52,872 bases of DNA from DASZTU01 sp035547675 (GCA_035547675.1 DASZUI010000062.1:1-52872), one strand, 5' to 3'. Positions 16,796 through 25,484 are shown, counted from the stretch's first letter. The notes: generated by a model not told the origin, from the letters alone. Translations and numbers: made by a program.

Positions 16796-17881
16796 CTATG
16801 CGCCGGGCGTCTTGCCCGAAACCATGGCGCTGATCACCTGCGCCGTATAGTCGACCACCGGCACGATGCGCGCGTAGTTGAGCCGCGTCGGCCCGATCAC
16901 GCCCAGCACCCCGACCACCTTGTCATTTGCATCCTTGTAGGGCGAGAGGATCACCGAGGAGCCGGAGAGCGAGAACAGCTTGTTCTCCGAGCCGATGAAG
17001 ATGCGCACGCCCTGCGCCGTCTCGGCCTCGCCCAGGAGTTCGATCAGCCCGTCCTTGCTTTCGAGCTCGTCGAAGAGCTGCCGCATGCGGGCCAGTTCCT
17101 CGGACGCCATGGTGTCGTTGATGAGGTTGGCGCGGCCGCGCACGATGACGATCGGCTCGCTTTGGCCGATTTCGCTCGAAAGCGTCGCGAGGCCCGATTC
17201 GACCAGCTTGCGCGCCAGCTCGTCGAGCTCGGCCAATTGCTCCGCCCGCTGCGTCACCAGCGCCGCCCGCGCCTCGCCCAGCGTGTGCCCGACGACCAGG
17301 TGGGCAAGGTAGTTGGAGGCCTGCGCCAGGGCGCTCGAGGTGAGTCCCGGCGGCAGCGGCACGATGCGATTTTCCACCGATCCGTCCTCGCCCACCAGCA
17401 CCGCCATCGCCGTGCTCGCGTCGAGCCGCACGAATTCGATGTGCTTGAGCACCATGTCGGTCTTGCTGGCGATGACCACGCCGGCGCCATGGCTCAGGCC
17501 GGAAAGCAGCTGGCTCGCCTCGGTCAGCAGGTCCTCGACCTTGGCCTGCCGTCCCTGCCGGCCGATCTGCCGGGCGATGGTCGAGCGCTCCCGCTCATCG
17601 ACCGCGCCGACCTCCAGCATGGCGTCGACGAAAAAGCGCAGCCCCTGCTGCGTCGGCGCCCGCCCGGCCGAGGTGTGCGGCGCCGCGATCAGGCCTAGAT
17701 CCTCGAGATCGGCCATCACATTGCGCACCGTGGCCGGCGACAGCCCGATCGACAGCAGGCGCGACAGGTCGCGCGAGCCGATCGGCGCCCCGGTTTCGAG
17801 ATAGCGCTCGACGATTTTCTTGAAGATGTCCTGGCTTCTGGCGTTGAGAACCGCGAGGAAGTCTTCGGCTGCTCTGCTCAT
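16796..17881 (-). CDS. hrcA: Heat-inducible transcription repressor HrcA
   Basis: Repressor that binds CIRCE inverted repeats upstream of heat-shock genes such as groESL. The 361-residue protein has a winged-helix N-terminus (IGSRDLSRLLSIGLSPATV at about 37-55, then RNVMADLEDLGLI) and the GAF-like HrcA domain with a C-terminal GVLGVIGPTRLNYARIVPVV. It is divergent from rph, the usual arrangement in this group. No CIRCE box is visible in the hrcA-rph gap or before dnaK, so its targets in this window are unclear. Confidence 0.95.
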   Translation of the reverse strand: MSRAAEDFLAVLNARSQDIFKKIVERYLETGAPIGSRDLSRLLSIGLSPATVRNVMADLEDLGLIAAPHTSAGRAPTQQGLRFFVDAMLEVGAVDERERSTIARQIGRQGRQAKVEDLLTEASQLLSGLSHGAGVVIASKTDMVLKHIEFVRLDASTAMAVLVGEDGSVENRIVPLPPGLTSSALAQASNYLAHLVVGHTLGEARAALVTQRAEQLAELDELARKLVESGLATLSSEIGQSEPIVIVRGRANLINDTMASEELARMRQLFDELESKDGLIELLGEAETAQGVRIFIGSENKLFSLSGSSVILSPYKDANDKVVGVLGVIGPTRLNYARIVPVVDYTAQVISAMVSGKTPGA

Positions 17882-18012
17882 CTGGCGACATATGACCTTG
17901 GACCATTCACCATTTAGGCAAAATCGACGAAGAGTCCAAGCCGCCCTGCGCTTGTTCCGACTCCGCCCAAGGGTTAAGAGGCGGTTAACGAGTATAAAGA
18001 CCGAGGTAAAGC

Positions 18013-18729
18013 ATGCGGCCCTCCGGACGCGCCCCCGATGAAATGCGCAAGGTGACGCTGGAGCGCCATGTGTCCAAAAAAGCCGAGGGGTCCTGCCTCG
18101 TCACCTTCGGGGGTACCCGCGTGCTGGTGACGGCGAGCGTCGAGACCGGCGTGCCGGGCTGGCGGCGCGGCCAGGGGCTCGGCTGGGTGACCGCCGAATA
18201 TGGCATGCTGCCGCGCGCCACCGATACGCGCACCCGCCGCGAGGCCACGGCCGGCAAGCAGTCCGGCCGCACCCAGGAAATCCAGCGCCTCATCGGCCGC
18301 TCGCTGCGCGCCGTGGTCGACATGGCCATGCTGGGCGAAAACCAGATCACCCTCGATTGCGACGTGCTCGAGGCCGATGGCGGCACCCGCACCGCCTCGA
18401 TCACCGGCGCCTATGTGGCGCTGGCCGATGCCGTCCAATGGATGACCGCTCGTTCGCTCACCAAGGGCAATCCGCTCCGCGAGTCCGTCGCCGCCATTTC
18501 CTGCGGCATTTATCGCGGCACGCCCGTGCTCGACCTCGACTATCTCGAGGATTCCGAGGCCGAGACGGACGCCAATTTCGTCATGACCGGGTCCGGCAAA
18601 TTCGTCGAAATCCAGGGCACCGCCGAGGGCGCGCCCTTCAGCCGCGACGAGCTGGCGAGCCTCATGGGCCTCGCCGAAAGCGGCATCGGCCGGCTGGCGC
18701 TGCTGCAGCAGGAAATCCTTTCCGCATGA
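18013..18729 (+). CDS. rph: Ribonuclease PH
   Basis: Phosphorolytic 3'-5' exoribonuclease that trims tRNA 3' ends. The 238-residue protein begins MRPSGRAPDEMRKVTLER and has the family stretches GWVTAEYGMLPRATDTR, QEIQRLIGRSLRAVVD and LDCDVLEADGGTRTASITGA. ATG 18013 has GAGGT at good spacing. Its TGA overlaps the rdgB ATG (ATGA at 18726-18729), so the two are translationally coupled. Confidence 0.96.
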   Translation: MRPSGRAPDEMRKVTLERHVSKKAEGSCLVTFGGTRVLVTASVETGVPGWRRGQGLGWVTAEYGMLPRATDTRTRREATAGKQSGRTQEIQRLIGRSLRAVVDMAMLGENQITLDCDVLEADGGTRTASITGAYVALADAVQWMTARSLTKGNPLRESVAAISCGIYRGTPVLDLDYLEDSEAETDANFVMTGSGKFVEIQGTAEGAPFSRDELASLMGLAESGIGRLALLQQEILSA

Positions 18730-19388
18730 GCGAGGCGCTGAAACTCCGCCGCGGCGACCGGCTGGTGATCGCCACCCATAATGCCGGCAAGCTCAAGGAA
18801 TTCCGCGAGCTGCTGGCGCCCTTCGACCTCGACCTGGTCTCGGCCGGCGAGCTCGGCCTCGACGAGCCCGAGGAAACCGGCACGACCTTCATCGAGAATG
18901 CCCGCATCAAGGCGCATGCCGCCGCCCAAGCCACCGGGCTTGTGGCGCTCGCCGACGATTCCGGGCTCTGCGTCGACGCGCTGGGCGGCGATCCCGGCGT
19001 CTATACCGCCAATTGGGCAGGCTCCGGCTCGGGCGCCAGCGGCAAGCGCGACTATATGGTGGGGATGCGCCGCGTCGAGGACAGTTTGCAGGCGGCCGGC
19101 GCCAATACGCCCTCCGCCCGCCGCGGCTCGTTCAACGCCACCTTCTGCCTTGCCGCACCCGATGGGCGCGAGGCGGTCTTCGTCGGCAAAGTGGAAGGCA
19201 CGCTGGTCTGGCCGCCGCGCGGGCAGCAGGGCCATGGCTTCGATCCGGTCTTCATGCCCGATGGCTACGATCTGACCTTCGGCGAAATGCCGCCCGAGCA
19301 GAAGCATTCCTGGTCCCCCGGCAAGCCTGGCCTGAGCCACCGCGCCCGCGCCTTCGCCCAGTTCGTGGAGGCGGTGATTGAGCGCTAG
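18726..19388 (+). CDS. rdgB: XTP/dITP diphosphatase (RdgB/HAM1 family)
   Basis: House-cleaning pyrophosphatase that removes dITP, XTP and similar non-canonical purine nucleotides. The 220-residue protein shows the substrate loop VIATHNAGKLKEF (14-26), EETGTTFIENARIKA, ALADDSGLCVDAL and the C-terminal GLSHRARAF. The start overlaps the rph stop by 4 bases. In related genomes hemW usually follows directly; here a repeat pair and pdxY come between. Confidence 0.95.
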   Translation: MSEALKLRRGDRLVIATHNAGKLKEFRELLAPFDLDLVSAGELGLDEPEETGTTFIENARIKAHAAAQATGLVALADDSGLCVDALGGDPGVYTANWAGSGSGASGKRDYMVGMRRVEDSLQAAGANTPSARRGSFNATFCLAAPDGREAVFVGKVEGTLVWPPRGQQGHGFDPVFMPDGYDLTFGEMPPEQKHSWSPGKPGLSHRARAFAQFVEAVIER

Positions 19389-19413
19389 GGCTTGGCAAAG
19401 CGGTGGAGTCATG

Positions 19414-19526
19414 GCCCCCCTCCCCCTTGCGGGGAGGGGGGCGGCAGCCGGGTGGGGGTCAGCGCGCGCCGAGTTCGCGGCAGGAACCCCCACCCCTGAC
19501 CCCTCCCCGCAAGGGGGAGGGAGACG
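19414..19526. repeat. Family-C palindromic repeat pair
   Basis: CCCTCCCCCTTGCGGGGAGG near 19418 and its inverse CCCTCCCCGCAAGGGGGAGG near 19501 enclose GGGTGGGGG ... CCCCCACCCC. It lies between rdgB and pdxY and holds no gene. Confidence 0.8.
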
Positions 19527-19555
19527 AGGCTTGACCGTCGCGGCAGGGCCTTCCC

Positions 19556-20416
19556 ATGCCTAAGCCGCGCAACATCCTCTCCGTCCAGTCCGAGGTGGTG
19601 GTCGGCCATGTCGGCAACTCCGCGGCGCGGTTCGCCTTGCAGCTGCTCGGCTGCGAGGCCTGGTGCGTGCCCACCGTGCTGCTGTCGAGCCATGCCGCGC
19701 ATAAGGGCGTGGCGGGCGAGCCGATTTCGGCGGCGCTGGTCGAAAAGCTGCTCGGCGCGCTCGAAGTGCAGGGGCACCTCGCCGAATGCGACGGCGTGCT
19801 TTCCGGCTATCTCGGCTCCGCCGAGCAGGCGGCTCTCGTCGCCGGCACCGTCGAACGGGCCAAGGCGCTGCGGCCCGGCCTGTTGTACTGCCTCGATCCC
19901 GCCTTCGGCGATGACGGCCGGGTCTATGCCCGGCCGGGCGTGGCCGAGGCGATGGCGCAAAAACTGCTGCCGCTGGCCGACATCATCACGCCCAATGTCT
20001 TTGAGCTGTCGGTGCTGGCGCAGCGCCCGGCCGGCACGGTCGACGAGGCCCTGGCGGCCGCCGAAGCCCTCGCCCGGCCTATCGTCGTGGTGACCTCGGT
20101 GCCGGAAAGCGGGCGGCTGGGTACGCTCATCGTGACGGGCGGCGAAGCCTGGCTCGCCTCCGCCCCCTCGGTGGAGAACCCGCCGCACGGCGTCGGCGAT
20201 CTCATCGCCGCGCTGCTCTTCGCGCGGCTGGTCGCCGGCACGCCGGCGGTCACGGCGCTCGATCTCGCCACCCGCACCACCTATCACGTGCTCTCGGCCA
20301 GCGCCGGCGCGCCTGAAATGAACCTCATCGCCGAGCAGCAGGCGCTGCTTTCCCCGCCCACGCCCGCCGGCTACCGGCTGGTGCGGCTCGACACAAGGAG
20401 GCGGGCCTTTGGCTGA
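19556..20416 (+). CDS. pdxY: Pyridoxal kinase PdxY
   Basis: Salvages pyridoxal to pyridoxal 5'-phosphate. The 286-residue ribokinase-fold protein begins with ILSVQSEVVVGHVGNSAARF (substrate loop), has the middle LADIITPNVFELSVLA, and the catalytic/ATP region PHGVGDLIAALLFARL, in which GVGD replaces the GTGD common in relatives. ATG 19556 has only a weak ribosome-binding site. The end overlaps the start of hemW by 8 bases. Its place between rdgB and hemW is unusual for the group. Confidence 0.9.
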   Translation: MPKPRNILSVQSEVVVGHVGNSAARFALQLLGCEAWCVPTVLLSSHAAHKGVAGEPISAALVEKLLGALEVQGHLAECDGVLSGYLGSAEQAALVAGTVERAKALRPGLLYCLDPAFGDDGRVYARPGVAEAMAQKLLPLADIITPNVFELSVLAQRPAGTVDEALAAAEALARPIVVVTSVPESGRLGTLIVTGGEAWLASAPSVENPPHGVGDLIAALLFARLVAGTPAVTALDLATRTTYHVLSASAGAPEMNLIAEQQALLSPPTPAGYRLVRLDTRRRAFG

Positions 20417-21566
20417 GCGCGGCAACGGACTTTTCGGCGTCTATGTGCATTGGCCGTTCTGCACGTCCAAATGCCCCTATTGCGACTTCAACAGCCACGT
20501 CCACCACGGCGCCTTCGACGAGGACGCCTATGTGGCGGCCTATGACCGCGAGATCGCCTGGTTCGCCGAAAGGACCCAGGGACGCACCGTGCAGTCGATC
20601 TTTTTCGGCGGCGGCACGCCCTCGCTGATGAGTCCGAAGGCGGTCGGCGCCATCCTCGAGTCCATCGCCCGGTATTGGCCGGTCGACGCGAAAGCCGAGA
20701 TCACCCTCGAGGCCAATCCCACCAGCGTCGAGGCCGAGCGCTTCCGGGGCTATCGCGCCGCCGGCGTCAATCGTGTCTCGCTCGGCGTGCAGTCGCTGAG
20801 GCCCGGCCCGCTCGCCGAGCTCGGCCGCCGCCACACGGTCGAGGAGGCGGTCGCCGCCGTCCGGCTGGCGCAATCCATCTTTCCGCGCTCGAGCTTCGAC
20901 CTCATCTATGCCCGCCCCGGCCAGACGCTCGACGACTGGCGGGACGAGCTGACCGAGGCCCTCTGGCTCGCCCAGGGGCACTTGTCGCTCTACCAGCTCA
21001 CCATCGAGATGGGCACGCGCTTCTACGACCTCTTCCGCGCCGGCAAGCTCAAAATGCCCGACGAAGAGCTCTCCGCCGAATTCTACGAGCTGACGCAGGA
21101 GCTTACGGCCGAGGCGGGCCTGCCGGCCTACGAGATTTCCAACCACGCCCGGCCGGGCCAGGAAAGCCGGCACAATCTGATCTACTGGCGCTATGGCGAA
21201 TATGCCGGCATCGGCCCCGGCGCCCATGGCCGCATCCTCGTCGGCAATGAGCGCCACGCCACCGCGACCGAAAAACTGCCCTTCGACTGGCAGAAGAAGG
21301 TCGCCGCCCAAGGTCACGGCCTCGTCACCGACGATGTCCTCACCTGGGAGGAAGAGGGCGACGAATTGCTGGTGATGGGCCTGCGCCTGCGCGAGGGCAT
21401 CGACCCCCGCCGCTTCACCCAGCTGTCCGGCCGGCAGATCGATCCCGCCCAGATCGCCGAGCTCAAATCCATCGGCTTCGTCGAAACCCTGCCCAATGGC
21501 AATCTGCGGGTCACCGACCGCGGCTGGCCGGTGCTCGACGCGGTCGTGGCCGACCTCGCGGCCTAA
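20409..21566 (+). CDS. hemW: HemW radical-SAM haem chaperone (coproporphyrinogen III oxidase-like)
   Basis: Radical-SAM protein once called oxygen-independent coproporphyrinogen oxidase-like; HemW proteins bind haem and deliver it to target enzymes. The 385 residues include the cluster motif CTSKCPYC with Cys18, Cys22 and Cys25, directly followed by DFNSH, the HemW version, and FFGGGTPSLM. The start is TTG 20409, supported by AAGGAGG at 20395-20401; it overlaps the pdxY stop. No in-frame ATG is close enough to keep the motif. Confidence 0.92.
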   Translation: MAERGNGLFGVYVHWPFCTSKCPYCDFNSHVHHGAFDEDAYVAAYDREIAWFAERTQGRTVQSIFFGGGTPSLMSPKAVGAILESIARYWPVDAKAEITLEANPTSVEAERFRGYRAAGVNRVSLGVQSLRPGPLAELGRRHTVEEAVAAVRLAQSIFPRSSFDLIYARPGQTLDDWRDELTEALWLAQGHLSLYQLTIEMGTRFYDLFRAGKLKMPDEELSAEFYELTQELTAEAGLPAYEISNHARPGQESRHNLIYWRYGEYAGIGPGAHGRILVGNERHATATEKLPFDWQKKVAAQGHGLVTDDVLTWEEEGDELLVMGLRLREGIDPRRFTQLSGRQIDPAQIAELKSIGFVETLPNGNLRVTDRGWPVLDAVVADLAA

Positions 21567-21581
21567 CGTTAGCGCGATAGC

Positions 21582-21606
21582 GGAACTCGGGCTCGGCCTT
21601 CGGGTT
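21582..21606 (+). promoter_or_regulatory. EcfG-like general-stress promoter before the GlsB-type gene
   Basis: GGAAC (21582-21586) followed after 16 bases by GGTT (21603-21606) fits GGAAC-N16/17-CGTT with one mismatch. It would start a transcript with a leader of about 20 bases that contains only the ribosome-binding site of the next gene. Genes for this type of small membrane protein are common members of stress regulons. Confidence 0.45.
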
Positions 21607-21632
21607 ATTCATGCAAACCCAAGGAGCCCCGA

Positions 21633-21905
21633 TTGGACCCGCTTCTCACCTTCCTGCTCGTGCTCGTCATCGGCATCGTGGTCGGCCTGCTGCTGCAGCG
21701 CGTGACCGGGCGCGGCTGGCTGACGCGCCAGCTCGCCGGCGGCCGCCGCGCCGACTTGACCGCCGCGCTGGTCGGCATCGCCGGCGCCTTCATCGGCTTC
21801 CACATCATGGCGCTGGCCGGGCTGATCTCGCCGGGCTTCGTGCTGATCGGAGCGCTGGTCGGTGCCATTATCGTGGTCTGGGCCTGGCGCGAAGTGCGGT
21901 TCTGA
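21633..21905 (+). CDS. GlsB/YeaQ/YmgE-type small stress membrane protein
   Basis: A 90-residue very hydrophobic protein with three membrane segments (LLTFLLVLVIGIVVGLLL; LTAALVGIAGAFIGFHIMAL; GFVLIGALVGAIIVVWAW) and the Gly-rich GIAGAFIGF typical of the transglycosylase-associated/GlsB family. Its molecular role is unknown; relatives are induced by stress. The start is TTG 21633, with AAGGAG at 21621-21626 in ideal position. An upstream EcfG-like promoter and a perfect 14-bp hairpin downstream suggest a single-gene transcript. Confidence 0.8.
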   Translation: MDPLLTFLLVLVIGIVVGLLLQRVTGRGWLTRQLAGGRRADLTAALVGIAGAFIGFHIMALAGLISPGFVLIGALVGAIIVVWAWREVRF

Positions 21906-21924
21906 CCGCTCGTGCTCGGATGCA

Positions 21925-21956
21925 ACGGAGATTCCCGCTTTCGCGGGAATCTCCGT
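21925..21956. terminator. Perfect 14-bp hairpin between convergent genes
   Basis: ACGGAGATTCCCGC pairs with GCGGGAATCTCCGT across a TTTC loop, followed by TTTCCC on the plus strand. The inner 20 bp equal the variant family-A core at 10983, so a dispersed palindrome seems to be used as a shared terminator of the GlsB-type gene and the convergent lpoA-like gene. Confidence 0.7.
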
Positions 21957-21963
21957 TTCCCAA

Positions 21964-23160
21964 TCACAGCCTAGCCCCGTCCACCACCACCGCGCCGCCC
22001 GGCGCGACCTTCTTGATGACCAGCGCGTATTCGCTGCGCCCGTCGGGCAGGAAGCGGAACACCCCGTCGCGGCCGGAAAAACCGCCGGGCGAAGTCAGCA
22101 GGCCCGCCCCATAAGGCGGATGGCCGAGCGCCAGCGGCTTGGCATTGGCCAGCACCACGGCGGTATAGGCGATGGTCGCGAGCGGATGCGGCTTGCCGCC
22201 GAACTTGGCATTGTAGTCGGGCTCGAGCGCCTTGAGCCCGCTGTCGTCGACCGCCGGATAGACGGCGCCCGCCAGGAACGATGACGAGAGAATCGCCGGG
22301 TCGTTGTCCCAATCGGCCGAGCCGATGATCAAGGCCTTGCCCGCGGGGATCACCCGCTGCAACAGGCTCGCAAAAGCCGGCGCCGAAACGCGGTCGGGCA
22401 GGAAGATCGCGTCCATATTGCCGACGCTGACATGCCCGCCGACTTCCGTCGCAATGCGGCGCTGGTCGTTGGCATCGGCGAAGCTGAAACTCTGGCGCGC
22501 CTTGACGCCGAGATTGGCGCTGACGGTGTCGAAGGCCATGCGCTGCGCCCGGCCGAAATCCGTGCTGGGGAACACCGCCGCCAGCGAGGTGTGCCGCTGC
22601 GCGATGGCATAGCCGAGGCTGCGATGGATCTCGGCGTCGGGCAATACGCTGAGGAGATAGACGCCGGGCGCCGCGGCCGACGGATTGTTGGAAAATCCGA
22701 TCACCGGAATATTGGCCGCCTTGGCCACCGCGCCCGCCGCCTCGACCTGGTCGCCCCTGAGTGGCCCCAGGATCAGCTTGGCGCCGCCCGCCACGGCCGC
22801 CTTTGCGGCGCCGGTCGCGCCCTCGGGCGTCGCTCCCGTGTCGAGGATGCTGAGCGTGATGTTGTCGCCGATCTTGGCCGTGCCGGTCACATAATCCATG
22901 GCGAGCTGCGCGGCATTGGCCATCGAAATGCCGATCCGCGACAGCGAGGCATCGCCCGAAAGCGGCAGCAGCAGGAAGACCTTGACCGGCCCGGTGCCGA
23001 AGCTCTTGCCGGCCGCATTGCTGCTGCCCATGCCCATCTGGGCCGTGACGTCGGCCAGCGAGGCGAAACCGAGGCCGGTCGTATCGCACCCGGCCAGCAG
23101 CGCCAGCGCGCCGAATCCCCCACCCAGCCGCAGCACCCGGCGTCGATCGAAACTGTTCAC
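21964..23160 (-). CDS. LpoA-like penicillin-binding protein activator (periplasmic-binding-fold lipoprotein)
   Basis: A 398-residue lipoprotein: twin-Arg-like basic start, hydrophobic GGGFGALALLAGC with the lipobox Cys25, then a LIV-binding-protein (type 1 periplasmic binding) domain from about 55 (VKVFLLLPLSGDASLSRIG) to the end. Its place beside rsmI and yraN mirrors E. coli lpoA, but the N-terminal TPR-like half of E. coli LpoA is missing. Stimulation of peptidoglycan synthases is therefore only a hypothesis. The start is GTG 23160. It is divergent from rsmI with 90 bases between. Confidence 0.82.
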   Translation of the reverse strand: MNSFDRRRVLRLGGGFGALALLAGCDTTGLGFASLADVTAQMGMGSSNAAGKSFGTGPVKVFLLLPLSGDASLSRIGISMANAAQLAMDYVTGTAKIGDNITLSILDTGATPEGATGAAKAAVAGGAKLILGPLRGDQVEAAGAVAKAANIPVIGFSNNPSAAAPGVYLLSVLPDAEIHRSLGYAIAQRHTSLAAVFPSTDFGRAQRMAFDTVSANLGVKARQSFSFADANDQRRIATEVGGHVSVGNMDAIFLPDRVSAPAFASLLQRVIPAGKALIIGSADWDNDPAILSSSFLAGAVYPAVDDSGLKALEPDYNAKFGGKPHPLATIAYTAVVLANAKPLALGHPPYGAGLLTSPGGFSGRDGVFRFLPDGRSEYALVIKKVAPGGAVVVDGARL

Positions 23161-23250
23161 CCTGGCCCCCGAAATTCCATCCGGCGCGATTCACTGCGCG
23201 TCCGAAGTTTACGGCTTCCCTCGGCCGACGAAAACCGCCGTAATGGCGCC

Positions 23251-24168
23251 ATGTCCAGCACAGAGACAAAAGCGGCGGGCGATTCGGCGGCGGCGGCCTA
23301 TTTCATCGCCGGCCAGCGCTTCGCGGCGCCCCCGCTGGCCCCCGGCCTCTATATCGTCGCCACCCCGATCGGCAATCTCCGCGACATCACCCTGCGCGCC
23401 CTCGAGACGCTGGCGGCGGCGGACGTGGTCTATTGCGAGGATACCCGCACCTCCGCCAAGCTGCTCGACCATTACGGCATCAGGACCCCGCGCAAGCCGC
23501 TGCATGAGCATAATGAGCGCGAGCGGGCCGAGGCCGTCATCGCCGATCTCGGGCGCGGCGCGAAAATCGCGCTGATTTCGGATGCCGGCACGCCGCTCCT
23601 CTCCGATCCCGGCTTTCCGCTGGTCCGCGCCGCGCGGGCCGCTGGGCTCGACGTGTTTGCCGTGCCGGGCGCCTCGGCGCTGCTCTCGGGGCTGGCGGTC
23701 GCGGGCCTCCCCACGGATGCGTTTTCCTTCCACGGCTTCCTGCCGGTGAAGCAGGCGGCGCGGCATAAGGCCATCGCGGCGCTCGCCGCCCGGCCGGAAA
23801 CCCTGGTCTTCTACGAATCCCCCCGCCGCCTCGGCGCCACCCTTGCCGCCCTCGCCCGGGAGCTGGGCGACACCCGCGAGGCGGCCGTCGCGCTGGAGCT
23901 GACCAAGCGTTTCGAGCGCGTCGCCCGCGGCACGCTGGCGGAGCTCGCCGCGCAGTTTGGCGAGGGCGAAACCAAGGGCGAGGCGGTGATCCTCGTCGCC
24001 GGCGCCGCAGAACCCGAGGCGCCCGCAGCGGCCGACTGGCAGGCCGCCCTGGCCGAAGCGCTGGCCGACCGGCCGCTCCGCGCCGCGGTCGACGAAATCG
24101 CCCAGCGCTTCGGCCTCAAGCGCAAGCAGGTTTATGATGCCGCTCTCGCCCTCAAAGCCCAGGAGTGA
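23251..24168 (+). CDS. rsmI: 16S rRNA 2'-O-methyltransferase RsmI
   Basis: Methylates the 2'-OH of C1402 in 16S rRNA using SAM. The 305-residue protein belongs to the tetrapyrrole methylase fold: GLYIVATPIGNLRDITLRAL, YCEDTRTSAKLLDHYGI, LISDAGTPLLSDPG and FAVPGASALLSGLAVAGLPT are all present. ATG 23251 is chosen from a longer open frame; the N-terminal 30 residues before the core are Ala-rich. The 3' end overlaps yraN by 35 bases if that gene starts at 24134. Confidence 0.95.
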   Translation: MSSTETKAAGDSAAAAYFIAGQRFAAPPLAPGLYIVATPIGNLRDITLRALETLAAADVVYCEDTRTSAKLLDHYGIRTPRKPLHEHNERERAEAVIADLGRGAKIALISDAGTPLLSDPGFPLVRAARAAGLDVFAVPGASALLSGLAVAGLPTDAFSFHGFLPVKQAARHKAIAALAARPETLVFYESPRRLGATLAALARELGDTREAAVALELTKRFERVARGTLAELAAQFGEGETKGEAVILVAGAAEPEAPAAADWQAALAEALADRPLRAAVDEIAQRFGLKRKQVYDAALALKAQE

Positions 24169-24520
24169 CGCCCGCCTGATCGCCGAAAAGCAGGGCCGCC
24201 GAGCCGAGGCGCTGGCGGCGCTCTGGCTGCAGCTCCAGCTCTACCGCGTCCTGGAGCGCCGCTTCAAAACGCCGGTGGGCGAGATCGATCTGATCGCCGA
24301 GCGCTTCGGCACCACGGTCTTCATCGAGGTCAAGGCGCGCACCCGCAATGCCGGCGAGTTCGAGGCCCTGGGCAAGGTCAACCAGCGGCGCCTGGTCCGC
24401 GCCGCCAATTACTATCTCTCGCGCCATCCCGAAAAGGCGGCGTCCCCGCTCCGCTTCGATGTGATTTTTCTTGCGCCCAGGCAATGGCCACGGCATCTGA
24501 AGGCCGCATTCACCTCCTGA
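24134..24520 (+). CDS. UPF0102 (YraN) family protein
   Basis: A 128-residue protein of the YraN/UPF0102 family, with a restriction-endonuclease-like core: GRRAEALAALWL, VGEIDLIAERFG and VFIEVKARTR carry the Glu-Asp-Glu-X-Lys type residues of a PD-(D/E)XK nuclease. The biological role is unknown. The start is one of two adjacent ATGs (24134/24137) within the end of rsmI, which implies translational coupling. gshB follows 7 bases after its stop. Confidence 0.85.
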   Translation: MMPLSPSKPRSDARLIAEKQGRRAEALAALWLQLQLYRVLERRFKTPVGEIDLIAERFGTTVFIEVKARTRNAGEFEALGKVNQRRLVRAANYYLSRHPEKAASPLRFDVIFLAPRQWPRHLKAAFTS

Positions 24521-24527
24521 GAAGCCG

Positions 24528-25484
24528 ATGAAGCTCAAAGTCGCCGTGCAGATGGACCCCATCGCCTCGATCAATCCGATGGGCGATTCCACCTTCGCCA
24601 TGATGCTGGAAGCCCAAGTGCGCGGCCACGAGCTGCTCTACTACACCCCCGGCACCCTGGCGCTGCGCGACAACAGGGTCTCGGCCGCCGTTGCTCCCGT
24701 TGAGGTCTTCGACAGGCCCAAGGGCGAGCATTACCGGCTGGGCGATGTCGCGCGGCTCGACCTTGCGACCACGGATGTGGTGCTGATGCGGCAGGACCCG
24801 CCCTTCGACATGAACTACATCACGCTCACCCACATGCTGGAGCGCATCCATCCGAAGACCTTCGTGATGAATCCGCCGGCCTCGGTCCGCAACGCGCCGG
24901 AAAAAATCCTCGTCACCGAGTTCCCCGAGCTGATGCCGCCGACCCTGGTGACGCGCGACCGCGCCGAAATCCAGGCCTTCCGCCGCGAGCACGGCAACAT
25001 CATCGTCAAGCCGCTCTACGGCAATGGTGGCGCCGGCGTCTTCTTCATCGAGGAGGGCAGCCACAATCTCGTTTCCCTGCTCGAGCTGTTCGAGCAGAGC
25101 TTTCCCGAGCCCTTCATGGTGCAGCGCTACCTGCCGGAAGTGCGCCAGGGCGACAAGCGCATCATCATCATCGACGGCGAGCCGGTCGCCGGCCTCAACC
25201 GCATCCCCTCGGAGGGGGAATCCCGCTCCAATATGCATGTCGGCGGCCGCCCGGAACTGTCGCCGCTCACCGACCGCGAGCGCGAAATCTGCACCGTCAT
25301 CGCGCCCGCCCTCAAGGCGCGCGACATGATCTTCGTCGGCATCGACGTCATCGGCGGCTATCTCACCGAAATCAACGTCACCTCCCCCACCGGCATCCGC
25401 GAGATCAAGCGCTTCGGCGGCCCCGACATCGCCCCCATGATCTGGGACGCCATCGAAAAGCGGCGCCCAAGCCATTCGGCTTGA
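24528..25484 (+). CDS. gshB: Glutathione synthetase
   Basis: Joins gamma-glutamylcysteine and glycine with ATP. The 318-residue ATP-grasp protein has VLMRQDPPFDMNYIT, the ATP site NIIVKPLYGNGGAGVF and the C-terminal FVGIDVIGGYLTEINVTSPT. ATG 24528 follows yraN by 7 bases. The last five residues (PSHSA) and the stop are encoded inside the left arm of a family-B element that starts at 25468, so the natural C-terminus appears to have been replaced or extended by the repeat. Confidence 0.95.
   Translation: MKLKVAVQMDPIASINPMGDSTFAMMLEAQVRGHELLYYTPGTLALRDNRVSAAVAPVEVFDRPKGEHYRLGDVARLDLATTDVVLMRQDPPFDMNYITLTHMLERIHPKTFVMNPPASVRNAPEKILVTEFPELMPPTLVTRDRAEIQAFRREHGNIIVKPLYGNGGAGVFFIEEGSHNLVSLLELFEQSFPEPFMVQRYLPEVRQGDKRIIIIDGEPVAGLNRIPSEGESRSNMHVGGRPELSPLTDREREICTVIAPALKARDMIFVGIDVIGGYLTEINVTSPTGIREIKRFGGPDIAPMIWDAIEKRRPSHSA

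Noticed and set aside
17882..18012. CIRCE element between hrcA and rph
   Set aside because: GGTTAAGAGGCGGTTAACGA was inspected; it does not fit TTAGCACTC-N9-GAGTGCTAA.
20283..20292. CACGTG core as a third parS-like site
   Set aside because: It lies inside pdxY and the flanks do not match the ParB consensus.
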